Positions 27,587-36,103 of a stretch of 64,000 bases of DNA are shown piece after piece. The DNA lies in the NCBI GenBank assembly GCA_019750095.1, contig JAIEOW010000040.1:1-64000 (forward strand), given 5' to 3'. A program made the position numbers and the translations under genes. The notes under the pieces are model-generated. The model was not told the origin of the DNA and did not search any database. It saw only the letters and a program-made list of their open reading frames with translations. The DNA comes from Phycisphaerales bacterium. Its GTDB lineage: Bacteria > Planctomycetota > Phycisphaerae > Phycisphaerales > UBA1924. The stretch's first letter is position 1; each line of letters starts with the position of its first letter.

Positions 27587-28590
27587 GAGGTGAGGCTAGG
27601 CCGACGGGCGATCTGGCCCGCGGCATCAAGCAGCCCTTCCCGGAATGTCCGTCGCTTCAGCGGCAGGTGACGCTGGTACAACGCCGCGGGCTCAGCGGGC
27701 GATTCGGCGGGCGTGCGGGCCCAGAGATCCATGTCCGTGCGGATCGCGCGGGCGTCGTCCACGCCGCTCGCGATCACGCGCTCACACTCTTCCAGCTCAG
27801 TCTGGGCTCGCAAGTCACGATTGAACACGGCGTGGGCGCACTCGGGCGAGATCTCAGCGAGATCCCACGCGGCCCTCCCGAGCTGGCGCTCGCGATCGAG
27901 ATACTCCTGAACCGAAATGCGATGATCGTGCTCAACGATGGCCTCGGGGCGATACAGCACAGGGATGGGTGTCGCGTGCCGTGCTCCACGGGCTTGAACG
28001 CGAAACGCCATGTCGAGGTCCTCAAACATCGCGTACCGGAGCCGCTCGTTGAATCCTCCGACGGCGAGCAGCAGCTCTTTCGGCATGCTGAGATTGAGCG
28101 TCCAGGCGTGGCGGAAGCCCCAGTCATGATCCGGCCCCGCAATGCCTCCCGCGATCGCCGCGTGCATGCGGTCGTAGAAGAAGACCATCGATGTCTCGCG
28201 GATCAGGCGGTCCCACATGGTGTCGCCAGAGTGACGAACAAACGGGGCGGCTCCGAGGATCATCGCGGGCACGCGCCGTTGCTGGTGGGCACGCACATGG
28301 GCGGCGATCAGATCGCGATCCGGACGCACATCGTCGTTCAGAAGCAGGACGAACTCGCCCGAAGCGCGGCTGAGCAGGCGATTACGCGTCGCGGCAGGGC
28401 CGGCATGATCGAAGGCGAAGACACGCAGATTAAGGCCCGGGGCACCGAGCGTCTCTGGTGGTGAGCCGCCATCGATGCCCACGAGAACCTCGAACTGGTC
28501 TTTGGGGTGAGATTGCCGCGCGAGGAGCGCGAGGCAGCGGGCGAGCTTGTGATCGCGCCCGCGGGTGGGGATGAGCACCGAGACGCGCAT
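27583..28590 (-). CDS. Family 2 glycosyltransferase
   Basis: The 335-residue GT2 enzyme has VSVLIPTRGRDHKLARCL, FEVLVGIDGG, AGPAATRNRLL and the metal-binding VLLLNDDVRPD, with an acceptor motif YAMFEDLDMAFRVQARG. ATG 28590 overlaps the stop of the upstream acyltransferase gene (TGATG); an in-frame GTG one codon earlier is less likely. Its own stop overlaps the methyltransferase start. The three genes (acyltransferase, GT2, methyltransferase) therefore form a tight translational unit for glycan decoration. Confidence 0.9.
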   Translation of the reverse strand: MRVSVLIPTRGRDHKLARCLALLARQSHPKDQFEVLVGIDGGSPPETLGAPGLNLRVFAFDHAGPAATRNRLLSRASGEFVLLLNDDVRPDRDLIAAHVRAHQQRRVPAMILGAAPFVRHSGDTMWDRLIRETSMVFFYDRMHAAIAGGIAGPDHDWGFRHAWTLNLSMPKELLLAVGGFNERLRYAMFEDLDMAFRVQARGARHATPIPVLYRPEAIVEHDHRISVQEYLDRERQLGRAAWDLAEISPECAHAVFNRDLRAQTELEECERVIASGVDDARAIRTDMDLWARTPAESPAEPAALYQRHLPLKRRTFREGLLDAAGQIARRPSLTS

Positions 28591-29261
28591 CACGCTCGCA
28601 CCTTGGCGGGCACACCGACGACCGTCAGACCATCAAGAACCGATCGCACGACGACGGCACCCGCGCCGACGGTGCACTTGTCGCCGACGCTGAGCAGGGG
28701 CAACACGCGCGAGCCGAGGCCGACAAGCGTGTGGGCACCGATGTGCACGCCGCCCCCAAGGATCGCGCCCGGGGCAATGTGCGAGTTCATGCCGACAACG
28801 CACTCATGCTCAACGATCGCGCCGGAGTTGATGATCGCGTGGTCGCCGACCACGGCTCGGGTGTGAACGACAGCGTTGGGTCCGACAAAGACGCCCACGC
28901 CAAGGCGAGCGGTCGGCGCGACGTGAGCCGTGGGATGCACCACTGTTCGTGTTGCCCCACCCGGAAGTGGTGGCTTCATTGCCAAGATCAACTCAGCACG
29001 AACCGACAGGGTGCCCACGCCCAGGATCCAGGCGCGGTCACCGACCCGGGAGATTTCTCTGAGCCCGCCAACACGGAGTACGGCATCGGATGAGCCGCGT
29101 GTGAGAATCGCGTCGGGGTTGTCATCGAGCACGCCAACGACATCAAAGCCCGAGGCCCGAGCGGCGTCGGCGACGACCAAGCCGTGGCCTCCGCCGCCAA
29201 CGATGATGATCGGAGGACCATTTGTAAGGGCTTTGTCAATGCTGGAAATGGTGTCGGGCAT
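28590..29261 (-). CDS. Sugar O/N-acyltransferase, NeuD/PglD family
   Basis: The 223-residue protein has an N-terminal nucleotide-binding-like strand (PIIIVGGGGHGLVVADAAR) and a C-terminal left-handed beta-helix made of hexapeptide repeats (TARLGVGVFVGPNAVV, AIINSGAIVEHECVVG, HIAPGAILGGGVHIGA, VGAGAVVVRSV). The catalytic His is probably in IVEHECVVG. Relatives acetylate amino sugars such as UDP-bacillosamine or sialic acid. GAGGTT lies a few bases before ATG 29261; upstream frame extension is ignored. It is the first gene of a three-gene overlapping unit with a GT2 and a methyltransferase. Confidence 0.88.
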   Translation of the reverse strand: MPDTISSIDKALTNGPPIIIVGGGGHGLVVADAARASGFDVVGVLDDNPDAILTRGSSDAVLRVGGLREISRVGDRAWILGVGTLSVRAELILAMKPPLPGGATRTVVHPTAHVAPTARLGVGVFVGPNAVVHTRAVVGDHAIINSGAIVEHECVVGMNSHIAPGAILGGGVHIGAHTLVGLGSRVLPLLSVGDKCTVGAGAVVVRSVLDGLTVVGVPAKVRA

Positions 29262-29481
29262 GCCTGGAACCTCTATCGACCGGGATCGGGTGTAGCAATC
29301 GACGGTTTGTCCACGCATCCGCAGGGGCGTTGGGGGCGTAGGGACGCTGGAGGACGGTGCAGAATCGCGAGCGAGCGACCGGAACGGAGAATTGGCGACA
29401 CGCCGAGGCCGTTCCCTGCTAAAGTGCCCCCCTCAACCTGTTTGACCCCTGAAGTGTCCCCTCCCCTCGGAGAGTTCCCGC

Positions 29482-30840
29482 ATGGCGGCCCGCACCAGTT
29501 CGAGCATCGGCGTCGGCATCACGGTCACCCTTTTGTCGATCGCGACGCTCGGGTTCTTTATCACGTCTCTGGTCTTTTACGCCCAGCGTCGCTCGGCGAT
29601 CGATGCCAAGATCGCGGCGGAGAACACCACCAAGGACTTTGTCCAGGACACCGACCGCAGCGACGCCCAGGTGCAGCGCATCCAGTCGCTGGCCTCGAAG
29701 GATCGCAAGAGCGTGGTGCGCTACATGCTCGAAGAGCGGCGCGACCTGATGACCAAGGTCACCGGCTCGGATCGCGACACGGTGGACGCCATCGCGAAGG
29801 TGCTCACCGACGAGAAAGCGTCCAGCATGCTGAGCTTGGTCCGGAACAAGTCGGGCGAGATCGATTCGCTCCGGCAGCAGCTTGCCGACGCCAACACGGC
29901 TCGCGAGCGGGCCCTGGCCGACAAGACCAACGAGTCCAACCGTGTGGCTGATCTTGAAACGGCCCAGCAGAAGACGGTCGCCGCCCTGACCGAGCAGGTG
30001 AACATCACCAAGGGCGAGACCGAGAAGCTGCGCGAGGACACTAACGCGTTCAAGCAGCAGATGGACGAGCGCGTCGAGAAGATCCGCAACGACTACGCGT
30101 CGCGCGAGGGCGGGCTGAAGACCGAGATCGAGAAGCTGCAGGCCGAGCGGGCTGTGGATAAGGATCGCCTGAAGCGCTTCGAGCAGGAGCTCAAGGGCCA
30201 GCGGTTCACGGGCCAGGCCGAGTACGCCCTGCCCGACGCGCTGGTGCTGAACACCACTCCGGCCGACGGCACGATCATGCTCTCAGTCGGTCGCAAGGAC
30301 AAGGTGGTGCTCGGTCTGTCGTTCAACATCTATGGCCAGGGCACGACGATCAAGCCCGATGAGAAGACCGGCGAGTATCCGGCGGGCAAGGCAACGGTCG
30401 AGATCATCCGCGTCGATGCCGATTCGTCTGTGGCTCGCATCCTGCGTGAGCAGAAGGGCAACCCGGTGCTGCGTGGCGACTTTGCTGCCAATCCGGTGTA
30501 TGACCCGGCAAAGAAGTACAAGTTCCTTGTCTATGGCAGCTTTGATCCGGGTCGCACAGGCCAGGCCTCACCATTGGCCGGCGGCGAGGTGAAGGCGTGG
30601 ATTCGCGACTGGGGCGGCGAGGTCTCGGAAGAACTCACGGGCGACGTTGACTTTGTGGTCCTCGGGCAGCGCCCGCAGTTGCCGCCGAAGCCGAGCTCGA
30701 CCGCTCCGCTGGAAGTGATCAACTTCTACCTCTCTCAAGAGCGGCTGGCTCGTCGGTATGACGAGCTGTTCAAGCAGGCGACCGACACCGCGATCCCAGT
30801 GCTGAACGAGAATCGGTTGCGCACGCTGATGGGTCGCTGA
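29482..30840 (+). CDS. Membrane-anchored coiled-coil protein of unknown function
   Basis: The 452-residue protein has one N-terminal membrane helix (about 9-31, GVGITVTLLSIATLGFFITS) and a long charged coiled coil (about 35-235). A beta-rich domain follows (AEYALPDALVLNTTPADG, VGRKDKVVLGLSFNIYG) that resembles the C-terminal domain of FlgT-like proteins. The last part has a weak BRCT-like look (WIRDWGGEVSEELTGDVDF, then VVLGQRP). GGAGAG sits upstream of the ATG. I know of no assigned function. The topology, membrane anchor plus extended coil plus globular end, suggests an envelope or cell-division scaffold. Confidence 0.75.
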   Translation: MAARTSSSIGVGITVTLLSIATLGFFITSLVFYAQRRSAIDAKIAAENTTKDFVQDTDRSDAQVQRIQSLASKDRKSVVRYMLEERRDLMTKVTGSDRDTVDAIAKVLTDEKASSMLSLVRNKSGEIDSLRQQLADANTARERALADKTNESNRVADLETAQQKTVAALTEQVNITKGETEKLREDTNAFKQQMDERVEKIRNDYASREGGLKTEIEKLQAERAVDKDRLKRFEQELKGQRFTGQAEYALPDALVLNTTPADGTIMLSVGRKDKVVLGLSFNIYGQGTTIKPDEKTGEYPAGKATVEIIRVDADSSVARILREQKGNPVLRGDFAANPVYDPAKKYKFLVYGSFDPGRTGQASPLAGGEVKAWIRDWGGEVSEELTGDVDFVVLGQRPQLPPKPSSTAPLEVINFYLSQERLARRYDELFKQATDTAIPVLNENRLRTLMGR

Positions 30841-30854
30841 TTGGCGAAGTCTCA

Positions 30855-30904
30855 GGGCGGGAACGCGGAGCAGACGGAGTGATCGGAGAAACGCGGAGGA
30901 AGGC
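30855..30904. repeat. Single arm of the ACGCGGAG-type repeat
   Basis: A run of GGAACGCGGAG, AGACGGAG and AAACGCGGAGGA units matches one arm of the larger inverted repeat at 33270-33440. It lies in the gap between the coiled-coil protein gene and the LpxL-like gene. Confidence 0.6.
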
Positions 30905-31019
30905 CTGAACTGGCTCGCGCTCTGGTTGCTCTGTCACTTCTTCGCGCTCATCGCGATCTTGGCGTTTCGGCCCTGGCTTCTGCGATAAGCGCGCGGGTAT
31001 CGGCAAGAGTCGGCATGGC

Positions 31020-32195
31020 ATGGCCAAGCGCAAGTTCAAGCCCCCTTCTTGGATCCATGCGCCGCTGTATCTGGCGGTGCGTGCGTTCCTGGCCACGATG
31101 CAGGTGGGCGATCTGTCCTCGAACCTGCGCACGGCCCGCGCCGTCGCACGCCGATATGCCGCGTTTGAGAAACGCCGCGTGCAGCGGACCATGGACACGA
31201 TCGGCGTGGCCTTTCCGGGCATGCCCGAGGCCGAGCGTCACGAGCATGCGATGCAGGCGTATGAGCATCTGTTCATGCTCGGCGTGGAAATGGCGTACAC
31301 CCCGCGATTGATCACGCCGGACTCCTGGCCGCAGTATCTGCGGCTCATCGGGCTGGAACCCGCGGCGCGGCTGATGCTCACCGGTCGGCCCTGCGTGATG
31401 ATCACCGGGCACTGCGGCAACTGGGAGCTGCTCGGCTATGCCATGGCGGTGCTGGGTTTCCGGATGCACGCGCTGTATCGCCCGCTCGATATGAAGCCGC
31501 TGGATCAGTGGCTTCGGCGAACGCGGCAGCGTCGCGGGCTGGAGCTGCTGGACAAGTTCGGAGCCGTCAAGGCGATGCCCGAGTTGATGTCGCGCGGCGA
31601 GCTGGTGGCGTTCATCGCCGACCAGAACGCCGGAGATCGCGGGCTGTTCGTCCCGTTCTTCAACCGCCTGGCGTCGACGTACAAATCCATCGGCATCATG
31701 GCGATGCAGTTTGACGCGCCGATCGTCTGCGGGCAGGCGCGTCGGCTGGTGCGATCGCGCGACGCCGAGGACGGCTCCATGTCGATCCCGCCCCAGTCGG
31801 CGGGGTTTGCCGAGTATGACGGCACGCACCCGCTGCGCTACGAGATCGTGGTGCACGACATCATCATGCCAGAGGATTGGAAGTCTGAGCCCGACCCGCT
31901 GTTCTATGTCAGCGCACGCTATCGGCGTGCGATCGAGCAGATGGTTCGGCTGGCTCCGGAGCAGAACCTGTGGCTGCACCGCTATTGGAAGAGCCGCCCG
32001 AGGCATGAGCACCTGGGCAGGCCGATCCCCGCCGCACTGAAGGCCAAGATCCGTGCGTTGCCTTGGACGACCGATGACGACATGGCCCGTTTGGAGGATT
32101 GGTCGGCGCGAGACGCCGCCGAGCTTGCGTCGAAGGCTCCAAAGCCGGCCAATGTGCCGCTGGAACTGACCGCCTCGACCGAGACATCTGCATGA
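31020..32195 (+). CDS. Lipid A biosynthesis-type (LpxL/HtrB) acyltransferase
   Basis: The 391-residue protein belongs to the lysophospholipid acyltransferase superfamily. The catalytic HX4D/E-type box is GHCGNWELLGY near residue 130 (His and Glu), and FIADQNAGDRGLFVPFF is a typical LpxL block. The enzyme adds a secondary acyl chain to a lipid A precursor on the cytoplasmic face of the inner membrane. The hydrophobic N-terminal anchor is weak (IHAPLYLAVRAFLATM). The gene is alone here, but its presence supports an LPS-bearing outer membrane, consistent with the glycan locus and the Wzm/Wzt exporter in the same window. Confidence 0.88.
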   Translation: MAKRKFKPPSWIHAPLYLAVRAFLATMQVGDLSSNLRTARAVARRYAAFEKRRVQRTMDTIGVAFPGMPEAERHEHAMQAYEHLFMLGVEMAYTPRLITPDSWPQYLRLIGLEPAARLMLTGRPCVMITGHCGNWELLGYAMAVLGFRMHALYRPLDMKPLDQWLRRTRQRRGLELLDKFGAVKAMPELMSRGELVAFIADQNAGDRGLFVPFFNRLASTYKSIGIMAMQFDAPIVCGQARRLVRSRDAEDGSMSIPPQSAGFAEYDGTHPLRYEIVVHDIIMPEDWKSEPDPLFYVSARYRRAIEQMVRLAPEQNLWLHRYWKSRPRHEHLGRPIPAALKAKIRALPWTTDDDMARLEDWSARDAAELASKAPKPANVPLELTASTETSA

Positions 32196-32338
32196 AACCG
32201 TGGGGCGGAGCGGGATTCGCGAAACCCATGGAGGGGGGATGGCGGTACATTCTTACAGGGACGGGATCGCCCGCACGTGGGGCGGCGAGCGGGGACTGGG
32301 GGATCGGGTGGCGGGGTGATGTGAAAGCGGGTAGACCG

Positions 32339-32746
32339 ATGGCCGGACGCTTGGAAGACGTACGCATTCTGATCGTGGATGATGATCAGGACATTCTGGA
32401 GAGCTTCGATGCGGCACTCAACGCCGAAGGCGCCGACACGGTGACCGCGGCCGACGGCAACGCCGCGGTGATCGCCGTCGCCGACGAGCCACCGGACATC
32501 GTCGTGCTGGACATGATGCTCCCGAAACGGTCGGGCTTTCTGGTGCTCGAGAAAATCAAGGGCTATGAAGACGCGCCGCTGGTGATCATGGTGACGGCCA
32601 ATGAGGGCAAGCGTCACCAGACCTATGCCGAGCATCTGGGCGTGGATGCCTACTTGCAGAAGCCGGTGCCGCTGGAAGAACTGATCCAGACCTGCGTAAA
32701 GCTGCTGGACAAAGAGGCGGCTGAGGATGAGGCGCTGGGGGCCTAG
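32339..32746 (+). CDS. Single-domain response regulator (receiver protein)
   Basis: The 135-residue protein is a complete stand-alone receiver: acidic triad D14-D16, phospho-acceptor D58 in VVLDMMLP, T86 in MVTAN and K108 in QKP. No output domain follows. It starts at ATG 32339 with only a weak GCGGG-type ribosome site, and the upstream frame is shadow. No kinase is adjacent. A large palindrome lies immediately downstream. It would act by protein contact, as a CheY/Spo0F/DivK-type relay; the partner is unknown. Confidence 0.9.
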   Translation: MAGRLEDVRILIVDDDQDILESFDAALNAEGADTVTAADGNAAVIAVADEPPDIVVLDMMLPKRSGFLVLEKIKGYEDAPLVIMVTANEGKRHQTYAEHLGVDAYLQKPVPLEELIQTCVKLLDKEAAEDEALGA

Positions 32747-32754
32747 GGTGTTTG

Positions 32755-32842
32755 TTCAATCAGAGGCATGGGCGCAAGCCCATGCACAGCGAGTGTTCCT
32801 GCGCATGGGGTGCCTGGGCTTGCGCCCAGGCCTCTGATTGAA
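32755..32842. repeat. Long near-perfect palindrome with nested hairpins
   Basis: Outer arms TTCAATCAGAGGC (32755-32767) and GCCTCTGATTGAA (32830-32842) are perfectly complementary over 13 bases. Just inside them, ATGGGCGCAAGCCCAT and CCTGGGCTTGCGCCCAGG are each small hairpins and also complement each other. The whole can fold as one cruciform. It begins eight bases after the receiver gene's stop and has no T-run, so it is not a classic terminator; it looks like a mobile or repeat-derived element. Confidence 0.85.
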
Positions 32843-32891
32843 GGTCAGATCGAAGGTCTGATTGGGTCATCGGTGGTATCCTCTGGGCATC

Positions 32892-33260
32892 GTGGCCAGA
32901 AAGCGGACGCTCATCTTGATCCGGTCGGCACCGCCGGGAGAATCTTCCGGCGGGCTGTTGGCGTTGGGTGCGTTGAGGGATGTGCGTGCCGCCCTCGGAC
33001 AGTGCAACATCTCGCCCGATGGCTCCGGCCCCCATGGCTATGGCGAGCGGCTGGGCACGGGCGTGCTCTTCGGGCCGGGCATGGTGCTGGAGATCCCGCT
33101 GAGTGATGAGCCGACCTCCAACCGCGGCGCGGGGCCGGAGATCAGTCAGGTGCTCGTCAGCGTGACCGACGAAGACTTCGCTTTTCCGGTGCTGATGCGG
33201 CTGTGCAAGCTCAATAGCTGGAAGATGATGGACCCGGACAGCGGGCGGACTTTCGGCTGA
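32892..33260 (+). CDS. Small hypothetical protein
   Basis: A 122-residue frame starting at GTG 32892 (MARKRTLILIR); a TTG at 32862 would add ten residues. The sequence is compact and globular-looking, with charged and Gly-rich segments (SGPHGYGERLGTGVLFGPG) and a C-terminal LMRLCKLNSWKMMDPDSG. Codon use resembles neighbouring genes, which supports its being real. I do not recognise the family. It sits between two palindromic elements and ahead of another small unknown gene. Confidence 0.55.
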   Translation: MARKRTLILIRSAPPGESSGGLLALGALRDVRAALGQCNISPDGSGPHGYGERLGTGVLFGPGMVLEIPLSDEPTSNRGAGPEISQVLVSVTDEDFAFPVLMRLCKLNSWKMMDPDSGRTFG

Positions 33261-33269
33261 GCTTTGGCT

Positions 33270-33440
33270 GGGATGCCGGAACGCGGAGTTTGCGGAGGAC
33301 GCGGAATACGCGGAGGAAGAATGGGGATTGCGAACAGCCGAACAGCAGGATGATGCCGGTTGGCCTTGATCCAAGCACTCCTCTCTTTTGCTTTCTCCGC
33401 GTTCTCCGCGCCCTCCGCAAACTCCGCGTTCCAGCATCCC
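33270..33440. repeat. Imperfect 50-bp inverted repeat of ACGCGGAG units
   Basis: The left arm (33270-33320, GGGATGCCGGAACGCGGAG and following units) is nearly complementary to the right arm (33391-33440, ending CCGCGTTCCAGCATCCC), with about 70 bases between. A single-arm relative lies at 30855-30904. The layout resembles a small non-autonomous element or paired extragenic repeat. Confidence 0.8.
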
Positions 33441-33468
33441 CGCCGAACGGCTTCGCATACCCTTGCCC

Positions 33469-33870
33469 ATGCCCCAGGAAGTCAAAGTTGAACCGCCCGC
33501 CATCACCGCCCACCGCGACAGCGTCGCCGGGTGGGCCGTCGATCTTGCCGACGACGCGGCGACGTTCGACATCCTGGAAAAGGCCTTTGACTACCGCGGC
33601 GACGTGACGCTGACGCTCAAGGACGGTTCGACGGCCGCCGGGTACCTGTTCGACCGCAAACGCGGCAAGACCCTCACGGATTCCAGCGTCCGCCTGCTGC
33701 CGGCGAGCAGCGAAGAACGAATCACGGTCCGCTATGCCGACATCCGCCACATCGCCTTCAGCGATCGCGACCCCGCGGCGGGCAAGAGCTTCGAGACGTG
33801 GGTGAAGAAGTACGTCGAGAAGAAGCTCAAAGGCGAGAAGGCGAGCATCGAGAGCGAAGTGCTGGATTGA
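33469..33870 (+). CDS. Small hypothetical protein, possibly beta-barrel fold
   Basis: The 133-residue protein starts at ATG 33469 (MPQEVKVEPP); the longer upstream frame runs into the repeat arm. A central segment of alternating hydrophobic strands (GDVTLTLKDGSTAAGYLFDR, then ITVRYADIRHIAFS) recalls small beta-barrel (SH3/LSm-like) folds. A Lys-rich helical tail follows (VKKYVEKKLKGEK). I recognise no named family. It ends just before a hairpin repeat and converges on the spoVR gene. Confidence 0.65.
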   Translation: MPQEVKVEPPAITAHRDSVAGWAVDLADDAATFDILEKAFDYRGDVTLTLKDGSTAAGYLFDRKRGKTLTDSSVRLLPASSEERITVRYADIRHIAFSDRDPAAGKSFETWVKKYVEKKLKGEKASIESEVLD

Positions 33871-33878
33871 TTCCTGAG

Positions 33879-33905
33879 CACACAGGCGGGACGCCTGTGC
33901 CACCA
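33879..33905. repeat. Dispersed CAGGCGGGACGCCTG palindrome
   Basis: A full copy of the same hairpin found at 18134, 37960 and 45041. It sits exactly between two convergent genes, where it could stop transcription from either side although no T-run is present. Confidence 0.85.
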
Positions 33906-33921
33906 AAGCCAAAGCACTTTT

Positions 33922-35514
33922 TCAGTTCAGCAGGTGCGCCGGTGCCGGCGTGCTCGCGGTGATCTTTTCTTTCTTCAGCTGATCGGCGGTCGGGTCCTCG
34001 CAAGTAAACAGGTACTCATCATCCTCGATGCGTGCCTGCAGGTGCACCGGGCGGCCCCAGATGATGCGGATGTTGCGCAACACTTCCTTGGCCTTGGCGA
34101 GCTCGACCTCGAGCCCGCTGTACTGGTGCGCGAGGTACAGCTCGCCGCGGTTGCGGTAGTTGCCGTCGACCACGTACACGAACGGCTGGCCCATGTTGGT
34201 GAGCCGATACAGCAGCGTCTTCTTGATGCGGTCAAAGTCTCGGCTGACGACCTTCAGCTCGCCCGACTGCGGGTCGCGGCGATACTGGTACATCTTGTGG
34301 CGATCAACAAACTCGGGCGTGAGAAACTCATCGATGAACTGCACGTCGTTGTAGATCTTGCGGACTTCGAAGATCTTCTCGCGGCCTTTCATGCTTTTGT
34401 CGTCGTGGCGCTCCTTGGCGCCGAGGCCTTCGAGCCGTTCCCAGGCGGGGCCGTGCTGGCCCGTGTTCCAGCGGCGTTCGATGTCGCGGAAGAGCTCGTA
34501 CCCGATCTTGTACGGGTTGAACCCGCCGGGGGCCATGTGCAGCACGCCCGAGTGCTGGTCGGCGTATTGGATGATTTCCTTGGCTTCGACGAAGTGCTGG
34601 GTCATCAGCTTGCTGTGCCAATACACGGCCCAGCCCTCGTTCATCACTTTGGTCATCGCTTGCGGGGCAAAGTAGTACGCCTCGTCGCGAATGATTGAGA
34701 GGATGTCGCTCTGCCAGTCGGCCAGGTGCGCGTGGCGCAGCAGGAAAAGCAGCACATCGCGCGTCGGGCGCTGCGGGAGCTTGGCCCGCTCGGTCTGCAT
34801 CCGCTTGTCGTGCTCGGCCCGCTGACGAGCGATCTCGCTCTGCGGGTTGATGTACGGATCCATGTAGTCCTTGGCCGGGAGCTTGTCGGGGACGAACGCG
34901 TTCGGATCATCCATCGCGCTCGCTGAGGATGACGCGGAGTCGTCGTCATCATGGCGAGCACGCGAGCGCACCGGCGTGATCAGCGAGCGATTCATGAACA
35001 CCGAGTGCGGATCGATCAGATGCTCGATGCTCAGGCACGCGTCGAGGAAGCGCTCAACGACATCCTGCCCCTGGCGATCAATATGCCGACGCACCCGCGT
35101 GGAGTGGTTGGCCATCTCGTCCATCATCTTGCGGTTGGTCTTGGCAAACCAATAGTTGTTCTTGAAGAAGTCCGCATGCCCATAGACATGGGCCATGACC
35201 AGCTTCTGATCGACGACGGCATTCGACTCCTGCAAATAGGCGTACACCGGATCGGTGTTGATCACCATCTCGTAGATGCGCCCCATGCCATAGGCGTCGC
35301 GTTTGGAAAGGGATTCGTACTCCATCCCCCACTTCCAGTGCGGATAGCGGACGGGAAACCCGCCGTAGGACGCGATCTGGTTCATGGTGTCGAACGACAG
35401 CACCTCATAGACGACCTCGTAGAAGTCGAGCCCATACTCGATGGCCTTGGCCCGAATGGCCTGCATCCACTCGAAGAGTTCGGGGCTGAGCTGGGTGTTG
35501 GCGGTGGAGGGCAT
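33922..35514 (-). CDS. SpoVR family protein
   Basis: The 530-residue protein matches the SpoVR family over its full length: the opening LSPELFEWMQAIRAKAIEYG, DFYEVVYEVLSFDTMNQIA, ESNAVVDQKLVMAHVYGHAD, FKNNYWFAKTNRKMMDEM and the later EGWAVYWHSKLMTQHF region. SpoVR is required for spore cortex assembly in Bacillus, and elsewhere is co-transcribed with a PrkA-type kinase and a YeaH-like VWA protein. Those partners are not adjacent here. Molecular activity is unknown. The start codon is ATG 35514. Confidence 0.93.
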   Translation of the reverse strand: MPSTANTQLSPELFEWMQAIRAKAIEYGLDFYEVVYEVLSFDTMNQIASYGGFPVRYPHWKWGMEYESLSKRDAYGMGRIYEMVINTDPVYAYLQESNAVVDQKLVMAHVYGHADFFKNNYWFAKTNRKMMDEMANHSTRVRRHIDRQGQDVVERFLDACLSIEHLIDPHSVFMNRSLITPVRSRARHDDDDSASSSASAMDDPNAFVPDKLPAKDYMDPYINPQSEIARQRAEHDKRMQTERAKLPQRPTRDVLLFLLRHAHLADWQSDILSIIRDEAYYFAPQAMTKVMNEGWAVYWHSKLMTQHFVEAKEIIQYADQHSGVLHMAPGGFNPYKIGYELFRDIERRWNTGQHGPAWERLEGLGAKERHDDKSMKGREKIFEVRKIYNDVQFIDEFLTPEFVDRHKMYQYRRDPQSGELKVVSRDFDRIKKTLLYRLTNMGQPFVYVVDGNYRNRGELYLAHQYSGLEVELAKAKEVLRNIRIIWGRPVHLQARIEDDEYLFTCEDPTADQLKKEKITASTPAPAHLLN

Positions 35515-35637
35515 GGGGTGGATATCGGCCCTTTGTGGGTCGGCATCTACTCCCTGTACGTTCGCGGGGTGTTTGGGGATCGTCGGAATCTGGGTCTGGT
35601 CGAGACCTCTCAGCGAAACCGGGGTATTCGGTTGTGA

Positions 35638-36099
35638 TCACCTGGCGGTGAGCATGAAAAACAGCGGCCCGAGCATCGCCAGCACGACAGCGATCAGGGC
35701 GATCGTCCATCGGCGTCGGGGTTCCTGCTTGGCGAACCAACGCCGACGAACGGCGACCCACACCACGAGCAACACCAGGTTGACGATGAGCCCCGGAAAC
35801 AGCGGCGCAATCACATCCCACGACGGCCCACCCCTCCCCGTCCGCACCAAGAGCATCACCCCGACCCACACCAGCAACAAGGCGCAAAATCCAAAGCCCA
35901 TGCCGATTCCGATCAACCCCGTCAGGAACGCCCCAAGGTTTGGCTCGGCCAGATTCACGCGCAGCGCCAGCCGCTGATTGCACTCCGGGCACCGATCCCC
36001 GGTCAACCCGCGCAGGTTGTACGAGCAGTTCGGGCAGGCCACATCCTCGGCCGCGAGCAGCTCGTTCAGCAGCCGTTGTCGTGTCTCGCCTTCTGCCAT
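35638..36099 (-). CDS. Zinc-ribbon membrane protein
   Basis: The 153-residue protein has an N-terminal zinc ribbon with four cysteines (C22, C25, C37, C40; CPNC and CPEC) and then three to four membrane helices (FLTGLIGIGMGFGFCALLLV, LIVNLVLLVVWVAV, IALIAVVLAMLGPLFFML). Such ribbon-plus-membrane proteins are common in planctomycetes, but I know of no function. A related protein is encoded four bases upstream, so the two form an operon. Confidence 0.8.
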   Translation of the reverse strand: MAEGETRQRLLNELLAAEDVACPNCSYNLRGLTGDRCPECNQRLALRVNLAEPNLGAFLTGLIGIGMGFGFCALLLVWVGVMLLVRTGRGGPSWDVIAPLFPGLIVNLVLLVVWVAVRRRWFAKQEPRRRWTIALIAVVLAMLGPLFFMLTAR

Positions 36100-36103
36100 G
36101 CAT

